Translations under genes and position numbers: made by a program
The notes under the pieces: model-generated
The model's input: only the letters and a program-made list of their open reading frames with translations
Databases searched by the model: none
What the model was told of the DNA's origin: nothing
Source of the DNA: Hyperoplus lanceolatus
Lineage: Eukaryota > Chordata > Actinopteri > Uranoscopiformes > Ammodytidae
DNA: 64,000 nt
Assembly: GCA_026929865.2 (NCBI GenBank)
Contig: CM049408.1
Location: 4,383,501-4,447,500, forward strand
Direction of reading: 5' to 3'
Part shown: positions 26,134 to 39,581 of the stretch, in pieces
Position numbering within the stretch: position 1 is the first letter of the stretch
Layout: the number at the start of each line of letters is the position of its first letter

Positions 26134-27368
26134 TAATTTTCGGACCAAACAGTGAAACTGTGGTCCACCTGAAAACGTAGGTCTCTGTTTGCTTGCAAGT
26201 GAACTCTTGTGCAGTCAAATTGAGTTGTGAAAGCAAATTGGAAGCAAATAAAGAACAGTGCATCTACCACCATGAGAAACTGAAGAAGGAGAAACACAGT
26301 GGTGGGTAGAAGGAGCAGTGTTGCCAACATCGTGACTTTGTCACTTTACGTATCTGGCGACTACCCAGACCACCTACAGTATAGCTACCTAAATAGTCAC
26401 CCCTTTCCTCTCTTCTACAAGCCTCAAAGAGCATTGCTAAGGCACGGTCCAGGAAGAATGACCATCACTGACCCACCATCTGTTGCTGCCCCCATCTCTC
26501 CATGGTTGCTCCCAGCGGTTTCAGCAAGCATCTGACGCATTGAACTCCAGGGACAACAAGATAAGTCAGTGTTTGCTAAACTTAAAGTTGCTTTACTTTG
26601 GGTTCTGGGAGTCGGGCCAGGCGGAGAGCCGTAGAGGTGAGGTAAAACAAAGATGGCGCCTTTGGTCTTCCATATGGCCGGTTGAAAGGGATAGCTGCTG
26701 GAAGAGAGTGCTACCGTATATACATCAGCTGCAGCACTGGCAGTGTTAAGGAGCTGGTTGGTACACCACTGTAAAGCATGAGATTAGAATAGCACTTATA
26801 GTATGAATTATGTATGGCATTAGACTGTTAGATTTTGAAACTCTTTGGGATCCAAGCATGTTTTTGATGGTTGTATGCATGGAAAGTCCACTCTAATGTT
26901 TCTTATCTGTCTCTTTTACTGTAATTGTCTTTTTAAATTAGCTATGGCTCAGATAGAGAAACTGTTGTGTATAATGCTATTCCAGGAAATATGTTTGAAA
27001 CAATGCTTTGTTGAAGTCTTCCAAACTGTATGAATCTTCAAGACCTACCCAAACATAGTACAGTTTTCAGTGAGCGTCTTCCCCTTCTGATGACAAATGA
27101 GTCATAACTATGAGAACATCATGTTTATCATGTATACAAGAAAATTCAAGCGAGCAAACAATATAGCAACAAATAAAGCAAGCGTTCAACAAAATGGAAC
27201 ATAGCTGTCAGCAACTGTATGCGTTATTCAAGCAAATGTACCAAAGGTTGCTGTATTCTACCTTTAAAACCTTTTTGTAGGAAGCTCTTCCCGTAAAGGA
27301 TTAAAAAAAACCGAACCATTTCAACCGTTTTCCCCCTCCGGACAGCACACACAGCTATATCATGACAT
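26134..27368. other. No gene; possible unclassified repeat near 26317
   Basis: CAGTGTTGCCAACATCGTGA at about 26317 resembles the start of a repeat common in fish genomes, but I see no matching end. The remainder has only short frames. Confidence 0.35.
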
Positions 27369-27371
27369 GCC

Positions 27372-27598
27372 CTGCGTTCCAAATCACATACTTTTTCTTT
27401 TTACTACACTACATGCTAAAGTACAGAAGAATTGTTTTGTCGAGAAATGTCAAGAAAAAAGAAGAATACTCCAAAATGCTATTGGAGTTAGTGGGGCATT
27501 TATGTGTTTTCAGCATACTACAATTGACGTGCATGTATTGGGACTAAATATTTTTCTGGCATACTAAGTAGTAGGGAAGTATGGGGATTGGAACGCAG
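27372..27598. mobile_element. CTGCGTTCCAA palindrome-ended MITE, copy 2
   Basis: Begins CTGCGTTCCAAATCACATAC and ends GGGGATTGGAACGCAG. It is the inverted, shorter counterpart of 8819-9099, sharing the ends and most of the interior. Confidence 0.78.
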
Positions 27599-28284
27599 TT
27601 TTGTTTTGTTTGGAAGGAGGTGCCTTGTAGAGGGCAGTCGGGATCTTTTTGCATGTGATGTCACCCGACTTCCTCCAGTGGATTGACAAAATAATATGCA
27701 CCCATTGCTTCCTGCCTGCCAGTGGAAAGAGAATAGGAAAAGAAAAGAAAAAAAAACATAAAGGAAAGGACGCAGGGCGCATTTGGGCTTTTTTTCCCCC
27801 TCTCTCTTTTTAATCAGAGGAGGAAGAGTGACATGTCCAATCATAACAAAACATCAGCTGGTAAATGGGGGCCTTCGCAATCACTGTCAGCCAGCCTCCA
27901 TTAGAAAGACCCCCTTTTCCTGGACATCAATCAACCTCGCTTTATGGACTGAATCCCTTCATTCATTCATTATTTAATTACAGATATTTATTTATTTATT
28001 TCACCCACTGAAGACTTTTTTTGTGAGGCTTAATCACGTCTTTGTTGGAAATCACAAATTTTTTTTTTTTTACTTCTTGTTTATGTCAGTTTCTTTTTTT
28101 ACTTCTTTTATCCTTTTTTTATTTGGTAATAACTTTTGTTCCTGTGTTCTGTCGCCCTTGTGAGTAAAAAGCTGTGGGAGAGAGCAGCAGTGTCGGCCTC
28201 ATCACCGCCTATACAACAACTAGTGGGAGCTCAAAGGATTAGTGGACAAAGCAAAAATGTCAGACATTTGATCAACTTTGGAGC

Positions 28285-28480
28285 CACTAAAAAAGTGATT
28301 TGATTTGATTTGATTTAAATATATTTCAAAAAACTAAAAATGTCACACAGAAAATAATGATCTTACACACAATAGAAAGAAAAAATAGAGACATGAATGA
28401 CAAATACTTGATAATTGTAACAACATGTTTGAAAAGGAGTGGGAAGAAGTTTACACAACTCATTCTGCTGTCCTAATTCC
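28285..28480 (-). mobile_element. Possible LINE 3' tail
   Basis: On the minus strand the segment ends in AAATCAAATCAAATCAAATC, a simple tail seen on fish LINEs. Upstream it contains CTTCTTCCCACTCCTTTTC, a motif common in such 3' UTRs. No frame and no target-site duplication were found. Confidence 0.4.
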
Positions 28481-28539
28481 ACTACATTCAATACAACAAC
28501 TAAAAAACAACCTTACCCAACAGTGGCAAGCCCCTCTGC

Positions 28540-28960
28540 TTGAAAAAGCACGTGCAAAATAGCCAACTGTGGAATTCTATGAATTATTTCCCCAAATTAA
28601 GCCCATTAGCCGTGAAATTATTTGCTTTCATTTAAGACTCCGTGCAATCCAATTTGAGGTGGCACGCGAGGCATTTACATCTCTTTCCAATTTCCCCCGC
28701 TGATCCCGCGGAACTGAACATCCACAAAAAAAGCAAGCAGCTTGGGTCACCTAAGTATAGAAACAAAGAGATGTATCCTACCGAGAATCAGATTGGAATG
28801 GAAGATTAGCGAGGGGCTTTATCGTGATATTCATTCAAATCCTCCCCGTGAACATATATAGGCAGCGGGGCTCGATTATTTTTTTTCATCCTCCAGTTTA
28901 ACACTCGAGCAAAGTTTTTACAGACAAACTTAAAGCAACCACAGAGTAGAATAATTATGA
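28540..28960. promoter_or_regulatory. Candidate conserved non-coding element
   Basis: Ordered, repeat-free sequence with AAATTAAGCCCATTAGCCG, TGCAATCCAATTTGAGGTGG and GGGGCTTTATCGTGATATTC. It is among the most CNE-like stretches of the window by eye. Needs alignment. Confidence 0.33.
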
Positions 28961-29948
28961 TCAGATGATGGTTAAAATTACACGGGTGTATTGGATATGG
29001 ACTATTACTGCAATGCACATAAATAGCAAAGAAGATTGGATCAGTGCAGTTGTTTGACAGGGCTGTTTTGCTCTTTCACGGCCTAGATGTTCTTTTACTC
29101 TCAGCAACATTAATCATATAAAGGATTAATCATGGCAGACGGGTACAAATTAAAGGAAAAACACGTATAATATAATGCACCATCCAATGCCAATACTGGC
29201 ACAAAGTCAGAGCTATAAGCCCTGCCAGTAATAAACCGTTAGCACAGGTGCTCTTCTGGCAACTTTTTTGCCATGAGATGTGGTTTGTCAACACAGGATG
29301 TTTAGCTTGAACAAATGAAAAGACTAAACGAGTGCATGCATCCAATCCACCAGCCACATCCTGTAACAATGTGACTAGAGCTGGATGTACCTCTGCATAC
29401 CTTGAGGCTCCACATTACCAACGTTTAGATCCATGGCAAGAAGTGGTAGATATAGTAAGTATGTACAGTTAATAAAGAGGAACACATTGTACCTCTTGAT
29501 AACTATAGTTGTGTGCGAAAACCTTTATGTGTGAACAGGTGTGTGAATTTGTAAGTGTTAGTCAATGAGCATGGCACTGTTGTCAATTTTTATTTTTTTT
29601 ATCTGGTGGCAGGGCAGCGAGTAAGGTACCTTCAAAACAAATGAACATTTGCCTGCATAACAATGGTTTTATGGGACTTAACATTCACATGTGTACATAT
29701 GCAATGTACAAAAACCACAACCATAATCAATCGGTCAATTGTTCTTCCCCAGATGTTTCAGTACATAACATTGTATGCTTGTATATACAGTTATCATGCA
29801 AGGTTTTCTCCTGAAGTCTTTTTTTGTATGGTTGCTCATGGGCTGAATCTGAACTGTTGAAACAAGTAGATTGACAATGAAGCTAACTTCACGTCATCAC
29901 AGGGCTAACATTAAGAATTGTTTGTCCAGGATTATCAACACAACCTAT

Positions 29949-29950
<2 letters not shown>

Positions 29951-30033
<83 letters not shown>

Positions 30034-30042
30034 ACACACACA
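29951..30042. repeat. (CA)n microsatellite
   Basis: About 40 CA units with one CT interruption at the end, followed by a C-rich tract. Confidence 0.97.
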
Positions 30043-30164
30043 TACCCCCTTACCACCTGTCTGCCCCCCCGCCCCACCCCCACTCTAACTGTCTGGCATT
30101 CCCCTGCACAGAGCCCCCAACCACCCCACCCCTCCCCTCCATATGCCTTAATGATGACCTGCTA

Positions 30165-30320
30165 AGGCCTCCTTTGGCTGAATAAAAAGGGATAATTGGC
30201 TATCATTGTATTCCCCCTGGTGCTGCAGTGGCACTGGCGGGCAAAACGCCGGTGTCCAGATGCCTGGACCCTGGAACCAAGGGCCTTAATTAGAGTGAAC
30301 CTGAGGACCAGGAGAGGGTC
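30165..30320. promoter_or_regulatory. Candidate conserved non-coding element
   Basis: Repeat-free segment with AAAAGGGATAATTGGCTATC and AAGGGCCTTAATTAGAGTG. It is flanked on both sides by CA/TG arrays. Confidence 0.28.
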
Positions 30321-30484
30321 CATTAGAACTCTCCTCTCCCCCACACACATGCACCATTAACCACTTGATTTTTGTCCTATTCTATCCTATGTGCCGGCCC
30401 GCTTCCTTATTCATTCTTATCTATCTGTATGCAGGTCCGGAAGATTTGGAGGTTTTTCTTTGTCGTTTCTCAGGGCATGTGTCA

Positions 30485-30488
<4 letters not shown>

Positions 30489-30569
<81 letters not shown>
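30489..30569. repeat. (GT)n microsatellite
   Basis: About 40 GT units, opposite in sense to the CA array 450 bp away. Confidence 0.97.
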
Positions 30570-30570
<1 letters not shown>

Positions 30571-31554
30571 ACGCACCACAACACAACACATACAAACCTC
30601 TAAAAGTTGTTCCATTCCAGCCCCTTAAATCTTACACTAATGTAATGATCTACATATATAGATCACTGTCCCACCCCCCACCGCCCCCACCGTCCTTTCT
30701 TTTCTAATTATCAGGTTAATTTTTCCCTTTTTTTATAAAAATGTGTAGAAAAAAAAAACATTGTGTGTGCAAATGACTCTGTGGGTGTTGGAAAATGAAA
30801 AGTAATAACCTTAGCAAACATGGCTACCTAGAATCAATTTATTTTCTTACATAAAAACGAGAATTTCGGTTCAACTATAAAGATTGGACATGTGAACATG
30901 TTCAAGTAGCCAGCACTTCACAAAAAAATGCAAAATGTGTAAGAATATTTAGAAAAACAAAGAACAACAACAAAAATACTCAACACAAAATAATATTGAT
31001 ACTCCTTTGAGGGGTGTTTCCCTCCATGTTGGGAACCGCTTATCTAGATTTAGATGGTGACTCTGCATCAGTGGTTGCTGCTGTGATGTGTTTTTCTTCT
31101 TTGACTAAAACAATCTTTTTGCATGTAAAATAGCCTTCAGTCATCGCATCAGCATGAGCAAGGATTACATTTAAACAGGTGTATTAGCCCATACTGCATC
31201 CAGTAACACCCAGTAAATGCACGCTGTCATGATCAGATTCCTTATTTGGGGTTTATGAAAGCTCAGGTCCATTACATATTGTGTGGGTGCATAGCAAGAA
31301 AAGCCTGAGGGAATCACTGCTCAATCTGTGAATTAATTCAAGTCGTCCATGGGCAATATTTACCTGTGCAATATATATATATTAAAAAAGCATATTAGGT
31401 ATCAGTGGTATTCAAATGACCTGTATTATCTTTCTGCTTCTGAGACCAACATTGTGTTGAATTTACATTACATTTATTCAAATGCATATCAGATTAATCG
31501 GCGCTGTTGCTGCTCGCATGTTGTAAAAAGGACCTTTTAGCATGGTAAACTAGG

Positions 31555-32010
31555 CATCCTTACATGCATTTACATTATTCATGAATGCGATTTGGATAAT
31601 GCTGCCTCTGACTATTACACCCTCTATGGTGTGTTAACATGTATTAAGAGTGATTTGATGAGATGTGGATTCATGGGAAATGGGGGTGTCGATTACCACC
31701 GGAGTTAATAGGGTTCAGTGAGCAAATGGTGCGAGCAAATTTCATGCGGTTTCGCACTCATGTAACATTAATGTAATTCTTTAGGAACAAGACTTTTAAA
31801 TCCCTGTACGTTAGCGCCATGCACATTGGATTTAAAGCAGCTACTAATCGATGTTGAGGGTATTTAAACGAGCACACCCCGGCTAGCATGCTAACCTGTT
31901 GGAAGTTTTTTGTATAAAGTTTGAGCTTCTGAGATGCTAATTAGCTCCTCGGGAAAATCTTCACAGCAGGAATACCATGGTAAATACATGTTAACATATA
32001 GTGAAGACAA
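31555..32010. promoter_or_regulatory. Candidate conserved non-coding element
   Basis: Long repeat-free block with ATTCATGAATGCGATTTGG, GTCGATTACCACCGGAG and a homeobox-type CTAATTAG (about 31937). By eye the best enhancer candidate in the gene-free part. Inference only. Confidence 0.33.
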
Positions 32011-34860
32011 TTAGCAAAATGTTTATCTGTGGAAGTAGCATAATGTAGCTTGTTGGTGCAACATCATCCTGTGAAATTCTCACAGTCTTCTTGTTTTGTG
32101 ACGGATTGTTTTTTTCTTCCAAATTTCTTCAAACGTTTTGTCTGTTTTTTTTTCTCATTTTACATTTCTCACCAGAATCAATTAAAAACCTTCTCAGAAG
32201 TGGAGAGCAACACAATGAGGCTCTGTGAGGCAGCAATCTGATTAATGGAGGGACCATGGGAAAAAAATGCCAAGGAATGTGCCAGGCATAGCTGTAGATT
32301 ATTTACTTCAGTAGCTTTCATAATGAATAAAATCATAGTGAACAGTGTGGAGGTGGTCAGCTTTAACACCTGTAGAACTGGTTTGCCAATCCTTGCTGTG
32401 TCTTATTTCTGGGGTTGCCAGCTTCAGTGGGCAAAAACAAAACAGCATGCAAGCAACTTCCATCCAGCTAAATCTAAAAAGCCCTCCATGAATGAGTTGG
32501 TCTGGAGAGGACTCACCACATCTTCAACTCATTGATCTTTTGTCTATGGAGATCAGTGAGAGTTGAGCAATAGATTCTGGAACAATTAAGATGCACAAAG
32601 GAAAAAACAAGATGGCCACATTTGCAGATTGTGTTGACAAGTTACTGAACTTGTTTAAAAGTCTAAATGTCCAGCTGTGCACCTGCTTGTCCAACACATT
32701 TTGATGGTGGTGTTCATTGTTTACTGTTAATTCTCGTTTGCCGGAGGTCGGACTATATTGAAGCCTCTGTGATGGAAAATATGTAGAGAAGCACAATACC
32801 ACTTATTAAACTGAAAGCTATGGTATAATGTACAGTTTTGTACCAAGGTTTCCCACCAACGTGTTCCCTAAGATCTTCAAATGCAGCAACATTTACTGGG
32901 TCAGATGGGTCAAGAGACACAAAACATTTTCTTTTTTTAATTTATAATGAGTAGGTGGCACTCCAACTGCAAGAGCTTAAACTTGAACATGAAGGAAATT
33001 GAAAGAAGTTATCATTAATCAACCCATGCCGTGAGACTGTGCCTTCTGACAATTGCGATGTTTCACTAAAAACTGCAATGAGTGAGTAGCGCCAACAAAT
33101 GTAGACTCCTGGAAAAAAATACCTCATTTAGGATTACCCCAGAAATGCCCACTCTTGGTCCTGATAACAAGAGTGGGGCTCTTTTAATCTAATAACTTTG
33201 AACGAGAGAGTCCCTCGAAAGGACAGTTGTTCTAAGCACCCGACGCTATCGGCGCAATCTTTTTGCCAGACGAACACGATGCTTATCTTAATAATGACCA
33301 TCAAAATTATATTTTTAATGCTGAGATAGGCACTGGCAGTTGTACCCCGGGGAAAGGACTTCTTAGGGAAAACGAGTACAGCTAGATGTTATCCAGTATG
33401 GCGGTTATCAGATCTGCTGCAGAGGATGCAAGGCTTCCAGAATGGGGGGTTTGAGGGACGATTGAGAGAGAGAGAGAAGGGAAACCCAAGACGTTTTGGA
33501 GGGTAGATGCACCCCTGCAACGCACACTAGCTGCTGAATGTGCGATCTCACTGTCTTACACACATTGTGACTGAAGACATGCATCAATATTAACGCTCCT
33601 TTTCTCTCTGTCGGTCTGTCTCTCCGGCATATGGCTAACCCTTGGGAGACAAGGCATGGATTTCACTACGACAAATGCAAATTTCTTTCTGCATGTCTGA
33701 CACAGTAGCTTGAACCCCCAGGGGGCAATGATACCACTGAACAACCCCCCACCCCACCCCTTCCATTACTCACATCTTCCAACAACAACACTGCGTAGGA
33801 GATTTGAAAGACCCAACCAAACCAGTTTGCACTGGATACAAAAAATAAAGATTCCATCAAAATCTTATAGCATCGGATAATATCATAGAAAAGTGGAAGG
33901 CAGTCTCAGTGCCCAAGGCAAACATTATTTAAGTAAGGGGCTAACAATGCAGAACATTGCAAGTGTGAAGTCCCTTGCTGGAGTTGCAATGGGCATTTTG
34001 TATCTGAGCTTGATCTCTTCATGGATAAAGGCAGATAAAGTTTAGGCTTCCACACTATATAACGGCCACTGATACTGTCACTGTAGATCTTAATCCTGCT
34101 GGTTTTGACTGGTTTAGATCATAACTAAGTGCTACATTGTTGAGTAGTCAATGGTCATGACATCAATGACTACATGAACAAATCAGGGGCTGCCTTCCAC
34201 TAAGGGCCAAATGCTGGTCCTACACTTCCTACTACGGTCATGCTATTATAGAAAGATCGTTCTAAGTTGTATCCTTGTTTTGTACAGTGTCTGATAGACT
34301 GGTTAATGCTTTCCACATGTAGAACAGTTCCAGATACACTATTGAAAGATGAAAATGAGTTTGATGACCTCAGAAAAATCAGGTCAAACGTTCCTCGATT
34401 TCCACACCTGGGCCTACAAGACGCCTTGAAAACAGTACGACTCTTTTTTTTAATTCGACGTAAAGTCTGAATTCACGAGATGCACTGACTCACAGTGGCC
34501 TTTTCTCAAACACTATCCTCGGGTCGAACATTGTATTATTTATACCACAACTTAGAGTTTCAAGAATAGCTTAATTATTAGAATTATTACCTTGATTCAT
34601 CAAAGTCTCTCATATTGTACAGTGTACGATTCTTCCAAAGGAGAATACAACAATGTGGTGTTTCCTTCTGGAAAAGTTTTTTAAAAAAAATGCTTTTGTT
34701 AAAAAAAAATTGGTCATGCTTTAAATTTTAGCACAGTCTTTACACTGCTGTTAAGTTATGTAACATGCATGTCATCCAGTTTTGTTCGCCCAGATGATTA
34801 TAGGATGCAACAGACACCTTGACAGCTTAAGGACATTGACAATTAAAACAAATGATTTTG
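32011..34860. other. No gene recognised
   Basis: AT-rich sequence with T or A runs (32108, 32145, 32930, 34680). A short GA run lies near 33462-33476. No frame is convincing on either strand. Confidence 0.5.
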
Positions 34861-34869
34861 TATTGTCCA

Positions 34870-35195
34870 TTTTACCATGATTTGAGATTAAGTTTATTCA
34901 AAAAGTCGATGTTAAAGAAGTTCATTATATGTGTGATGCAGATATGTTAGCTTGGCTGTTCCAATATAGAACGTTTTTAATTGCTGACTTTATTGAAAAG
35001 GCGTGGGCTAGGAGTAATATGTCTCTTTATGTTAAGTGTTTATTCGGTGCTGGATAATATGTATTGTATATTGTTTTTTTGATTGTGTATGTACTACACG
35101 CCTTGTGTAGTAATAGCGGTGTCATGTTATCCTGTGTGGGATGGGACACCTGTGTGGCATGACACGAAAATAAAAAATATAATTCATTCATTCAG
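34870..35195 (+). mobile_element. Possible LINE C-terminal and 3' tail remnant
   Basis: A short frame ending FIEKAWARSNM...GAG-stop is followed by a UTR with GTGTGGGATGGGACACCTG and a tail AATAAAAAATATAATTCATT. The order resembles a fish LINE end, but no domain is certain. Confidence 0.4.
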
Positions 35196-35769
35196 TCTCA
35201 GGTTTACCAGGTAGCTTCACGTGTCTTCAGACCAACATATGTCCAAACCCTCAACGCAACATTGACGATCCCCAAAAGAGGTTTCACCCATCAATTAAGA
35301 AAGGAAAGAAGAGTAAAAAGACATGAGAAGAGTAGGAGGAGGAGGCCTATTTATCAGTCTAATTATGAGAGACAGATCTGAGGGCCAAAGTGCACTGGGA
35401 GATGTTCTGAGTCAGGGAAAAAAAAGACTGACCGGTCGCGCTGAATATTAATAGACCTGAGGAGAGAAAGAGGGGGGCGGGGGGGGGCGCATTTTATTAG
35501 AGAGGCTAATGGTTGGATGCAAGTTAAACCTCTTTTCCCAATATCTGGGTTGCCTCAAAACCTCTCTCATCTCCGTGGCCTCTCTCTGAAAAGAACAGCG
35601 CTCAGATAAGCTGGACCACTGCAGGGACGACCTTCTCAGATTTCAATATCAGACAACCAGATTTTTTTTTAACCCACTGAGCACCAGGGAGGAGTAAAGG
35701 GAAATGTTGGGGAGATGAAAGCAGTTAACAAGGATGATCCCTGTGCTTTAACACCCTGGATGCACAAAG

Positions 35770-35990
35770 GCTGCATTTCAATTTGCATACTCTTTTTTTA
35801 TTCTACATACTACTGCTGACCATAGAAATAATCTTGTTAGCATGCAGTAGGCATACAATTGAGACATACCTCTACTTAATTATTTCATCATAAAATTGCA
35901 CCTTGATCTTGCTCTATAGATGTGATGTCACTTCCATGCGCACTGGATTGTGGGGTCAGAATCGCTCAAATAGCATGCTGATGTCAAAGA
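35770..35990. mobile_element. Partial MITE related to 61088-61495
   Basis: Shares with that element GCATACTCTTTTT, TCTACATACTAC, GCATGCAGTAGGCATAC, CACCTTGATCTTGC-like and GCGCACTGGATTGTGGG words in the same order. The right part is missing. Confidence 0.7.
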
Positions 35991-35999
35991 CTCTTATCC

Positions 36000-37320
36000 C
36001 CTCCTATGGACAAGCCACATTATTAAAATCAGACTTCAAGAAACGTATTAGAATGTGTTACATTACAGTTATGTCCCTTTCCAGACTAGAAATACAAAAA
36101 GGCAATGGAAATGATAAGAAAATAGATTGAAGAAAATAAGATGTATGTTCTACAGTTGCACCATACAACTAATACAACAACAGTGGTTTAATAATGCGGA
36201 GGAATTGGATCTAGGTTTTTGTCTACTTTGTTCAATTGCTGACAAATGTATTCATTTAAAGTAATGCAGTTTAAATAGGTGTACCTTACGACTTTGCAAC
36301 AAAATCTAGTTATCACTTGCCTGTACACAACATGCGCTGACATAACAGACCGTTGTTTATGCTAGCTCAGCGCTTCCTAGTTGTGTACCAATTGAACACT
36401 CTGTCCCTCTTTCACCTACAGTAGAATTAGCATCAAATGACCTCAATGAACTAAATTAACCTCTGAGGTATTTTTAAGAAAACTATTAGAAATTTGAAGG
36501 ACTCACAACTAAAAACTAACAATAACTTCATCAGAGAATAAACCAATCCAAAATTCAGAAACCAAAGCAGTGGAATTGTGGCTGTTGATTGCTGTGTCCC
36601 AGCAAATCAGACGTTATGGTTGGTTTTGATGTTTGACATTGACAAAGGAGATGGCTATAGCACATTGGGTCAGTGTTCAATACTATTTCCCCTTTTAGAA
36701 AAGGAATGCACTTAAATCAACCTGAAGACTATCTGGTCTTGTAGGGCAGGAATGTGGTGGTCACACAGAAAGAGAGAGCGAGAGAGAGAGAGAAAGAGAT
36801 AGAGAGAGAGAGAGGGACATAGAGAGACAATAGATAGAGAATGAATAAGTAAGGCTGGAGGGAACCTTCCCTCTGATAGCATGTTCAGTATGTACAAATA
36901 CCAGAAAGCATTCGCCCAAACTGCCCTTTTCTTTTAATCTCACTACACAGGAATATTGCAATAAGCGCTAGATCTGATTGCCGGCCCAGATTACCTAAAG
37001 GTCAACGCATCTGCGAGTGAAGGCTATGGACTGGGAGAGATGCAGAGGGAAAGTGGAAAAATATGTGATGATAATTCACTGCTCAAACAATGAAAGGCAA
37101 GAAAAAGATGTTATCATTAAATTATATATGTATATACATTTACAACCAGCCCGGCATCGCCCCGGAGTGACGGTACAGAACACAGACGCTGATTGTACAA
37201 TGATATTCAGACTTAGATGTGGGTAAAAACTGTACTGAAATCATAATAAAAAAAATCAAAAAATCATCATTATTATCATTATTATACTTTCGTTTTTTGC
37301 TAGTATGGTTCAAGGAGGAC
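36000..37320. other. No gene; (GA)n at about 36769-36822
   Basis: One interrupted GA microsatellite. Otherwise AT-rich sequence without coding support. Confidence 0.5.
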
Positions 37321-37370
37321 GGCGCCCTATCGCCCCCTCTATGGGCGAGCCGCCGCTGTCCTTTTGTTCG

Positions 37371-37696
37371 TTAAAGACCTACTTCACCGGTGGAAATATG
37401 AAGGTGTATTGAACTCCTATGGTGTATTGAAGATCCTATGTTGTATAAATGTGCAAACATTTTATAAATCGGTTCATCCTAGCCTGGGAAAAGGCAGAAA
37501 GAGTGTTTTATGGTCGTACTGTCTAACCCTGCATTTTCCCATGTGTGACATCACACATGGTAAAATGAAGGGTTAGGATTAACTGGACAGCTGAGCCAAG
37601 GGAAGACTGAGGGAAGACAAACCTCATTCATTATATTATAAAAGAGATTGTATAATGATAGAACGCCGGTTCCGTATGGGTGAAGTATTCCTTTAA
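37371..37696. mobile_element. TTAA-flanked palindromic MITE
   Basis: Begins TTAAAGACCTACTTCACC and ends GGGTGAAGTATTCCTTTAA. TTAA duplications suit piggyBac- or Kolobok-type elements. Near its middle is a 54-bp imperfect palindrome (37523-37576; arms 24 of 26 matched, 2-base loop). Confidence 0.7.
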
Positions 37697-38840
37697 ATTC
37701 ATTGCAACAAAGCATTTGTGGGCATTCTAACCAAAAAAAAGTATCTGTGTTGATGAATGAAATTTGCAGTTCAGGAAGTTCAAAGATATAACATCATTGA
37801 TATTAAAATATTGTCTGACACCATAGCACTGCATGACAAGGGGTTTTACAAATCTGGATATAATGGTGATGGTTCTTCACAAGCTAACTGCTAACATGCT
37901 ACAGTCAATAAAGTTAATACGCCATGATAGCTTCCTTGATTTTGGGCTCCCCGCCTCTCCACACCCTTTGAAAATAGATTAACTCAACTGTACACAACAT
38001 TGCGTGTTTCCGTTTACCAAAGTTGAACTTGAACTTGATATATTCAGCCATCTTTTTTTTTTACACAACAATTCCATTAAGCTGAGTTGATTTTGTGCGA
38101 CCATTTTGAGAGTTTTAATGGTGGTGGGCTTCTAAATACTTCAATGTTATGAAGAGGTTTATAACCACTAGACGGCTGAGAGTACACTATAAAATCACTG
38201 CTAAGAGGGCTTATTATGCTCCATCAACTTCTCAAGTTGTTATTGCTTCTTATACATCAAGCCCTTTGCACAACCAGGCCAGCCGCAATCTAAAGTCAGA
38301 TTGTGGCTGGCATGCTATACCTGCAGACCACTGATTGGCACAAGATGTTCCTCGTTTTAACATGGACCTGGATGGTTGCCAATGGGAGGCTGTTTAGTGG
38401 CCAGATGTAGTCTTTGGTGAAAGCACTAAAGAAAGCTGTGTGGAAGAAGGCCTCCAATGGTTTTACACAAGTCTTTCATTTTGGTCTAACCCCATGCATG
38501 TTGTGTGGAAGCCATTCTTTTTAGCATTTCAGGGATGGATTTTATTATCTTTCTGTAAAACAAGAAAGTGTATTGTAATCGTAGTGCATTGGTGTTAGCA
38601 GACTCTAAGGCAGGGGGAGATGTCGGCAATATGTTTGTTGTTAGTTGTCGTTGTTGTTGTTGTCCTGGTAGCAGGCTTTTGTTTGCAGGGAGCGTTTGGC
38701 AACAGTGGGGAAAGTCAACCTTGAAGCAAAAGTAGTCACAGCGCTGGATTTCTCTTGTGTGCCTGGCTGTTTCCATCTTTCCCCGTAAGTGATTGCAGCA
38801 CTTTCCTCACAATATGACCAAGATAATCCAAGATTACAAA

Positions 38841-38912
38841 CAGAGAGAGAGAGACAGAGAGAGAGAGAGACAGAGATAAAGATAGAGAGAGACAGAGACA
38901 GAGAGAGAGAGA
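38841..38912. repeat. (GA)n, interrupted
   Basis: GAGAGA runs with CAGA and TAAAGATA interruptions. Confidence 0.92.
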
Positions 38913-39029
38913 GGTATTGAAATGCAATATTTTAATTGAGGACATTTACTCACAAGCATCTGCATCTTTTCAACAATAAAACTCACCCTCCAACCCTTGG
39001 CGTATACTCCTTGCAGGCAGCGTTCCTGA

Positions 39030-39300
39030 ACTGACCTCAATTTGTGGACTTCATAAAAAGGGTGGATAGATATGTGGCCCTGTGGTCCGCGAGGTAATTA
39101 CTAATGTTGTGTAGCTTCTCTCCTTGGGGGGAAAAGATGCGATGCCTATAGGCCGAGGCTCCTGTTTTTTGGAGCTGGGACAGTTATATTCCAGTGGGCA
39201 CCAGGCAGCATTAACCTCCTGGATGCAGATTCCATTCGCTCGTAAATTAACAACTAATTAGAAAGTTGCCCGTCATCTTCGAAGAGACCCTGCAGATGAG
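39030..39300. promoter_or_regulatory. Candidate conserved non-coding element
   Basis: Repeat-free, with GCGAGGTAATTACTAATG, CATTCGCTCGTAAATTAAC and CAACTAATTAGAAAG, all homeodomain-type cores. Needs alignment. Confidence 0.32.
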
Positions 39301-39396
39301 AAAAACACAGAAACAAAATGACAGCAAGGAAAAGAGTTACACAAAGGAGGAGGTGCAATATGTGTTTTAATGGATCATTTTAACAGTTAAAAAAAC

Positions 39397-39581
39397 GGGT
39401 TGAGTATTGGATAGAGTGCATATCATATTGGCTCCGGCCTTCGTTGCAGTGGTCGCGGGTTCAAATCCGACCCGTGGACCTTTACTGCAGATCATCCCCC
39501 CCCCTCTCTCTCTCTCTCTCTGTCTCCCCATCTCAACTCTGTACTGTTTAATAAAGATTGAAAATGCCCAAATAAATAATC
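39397..39581 (+). mobile_element. tRNA-derived SINE, second copy
   Basis: B box GGGTTCAAATCCGACC, then CTGCAGATCATCCCCCC, a CT run, and the tail TTTAATAAAGATTGAAAATG. The A box is degraded. GTTAAAAAAAC flanks it on both sides with one A of difference (39386-39396 and 39582 on). Same family as 19297-19472. Confidence 0.82.
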
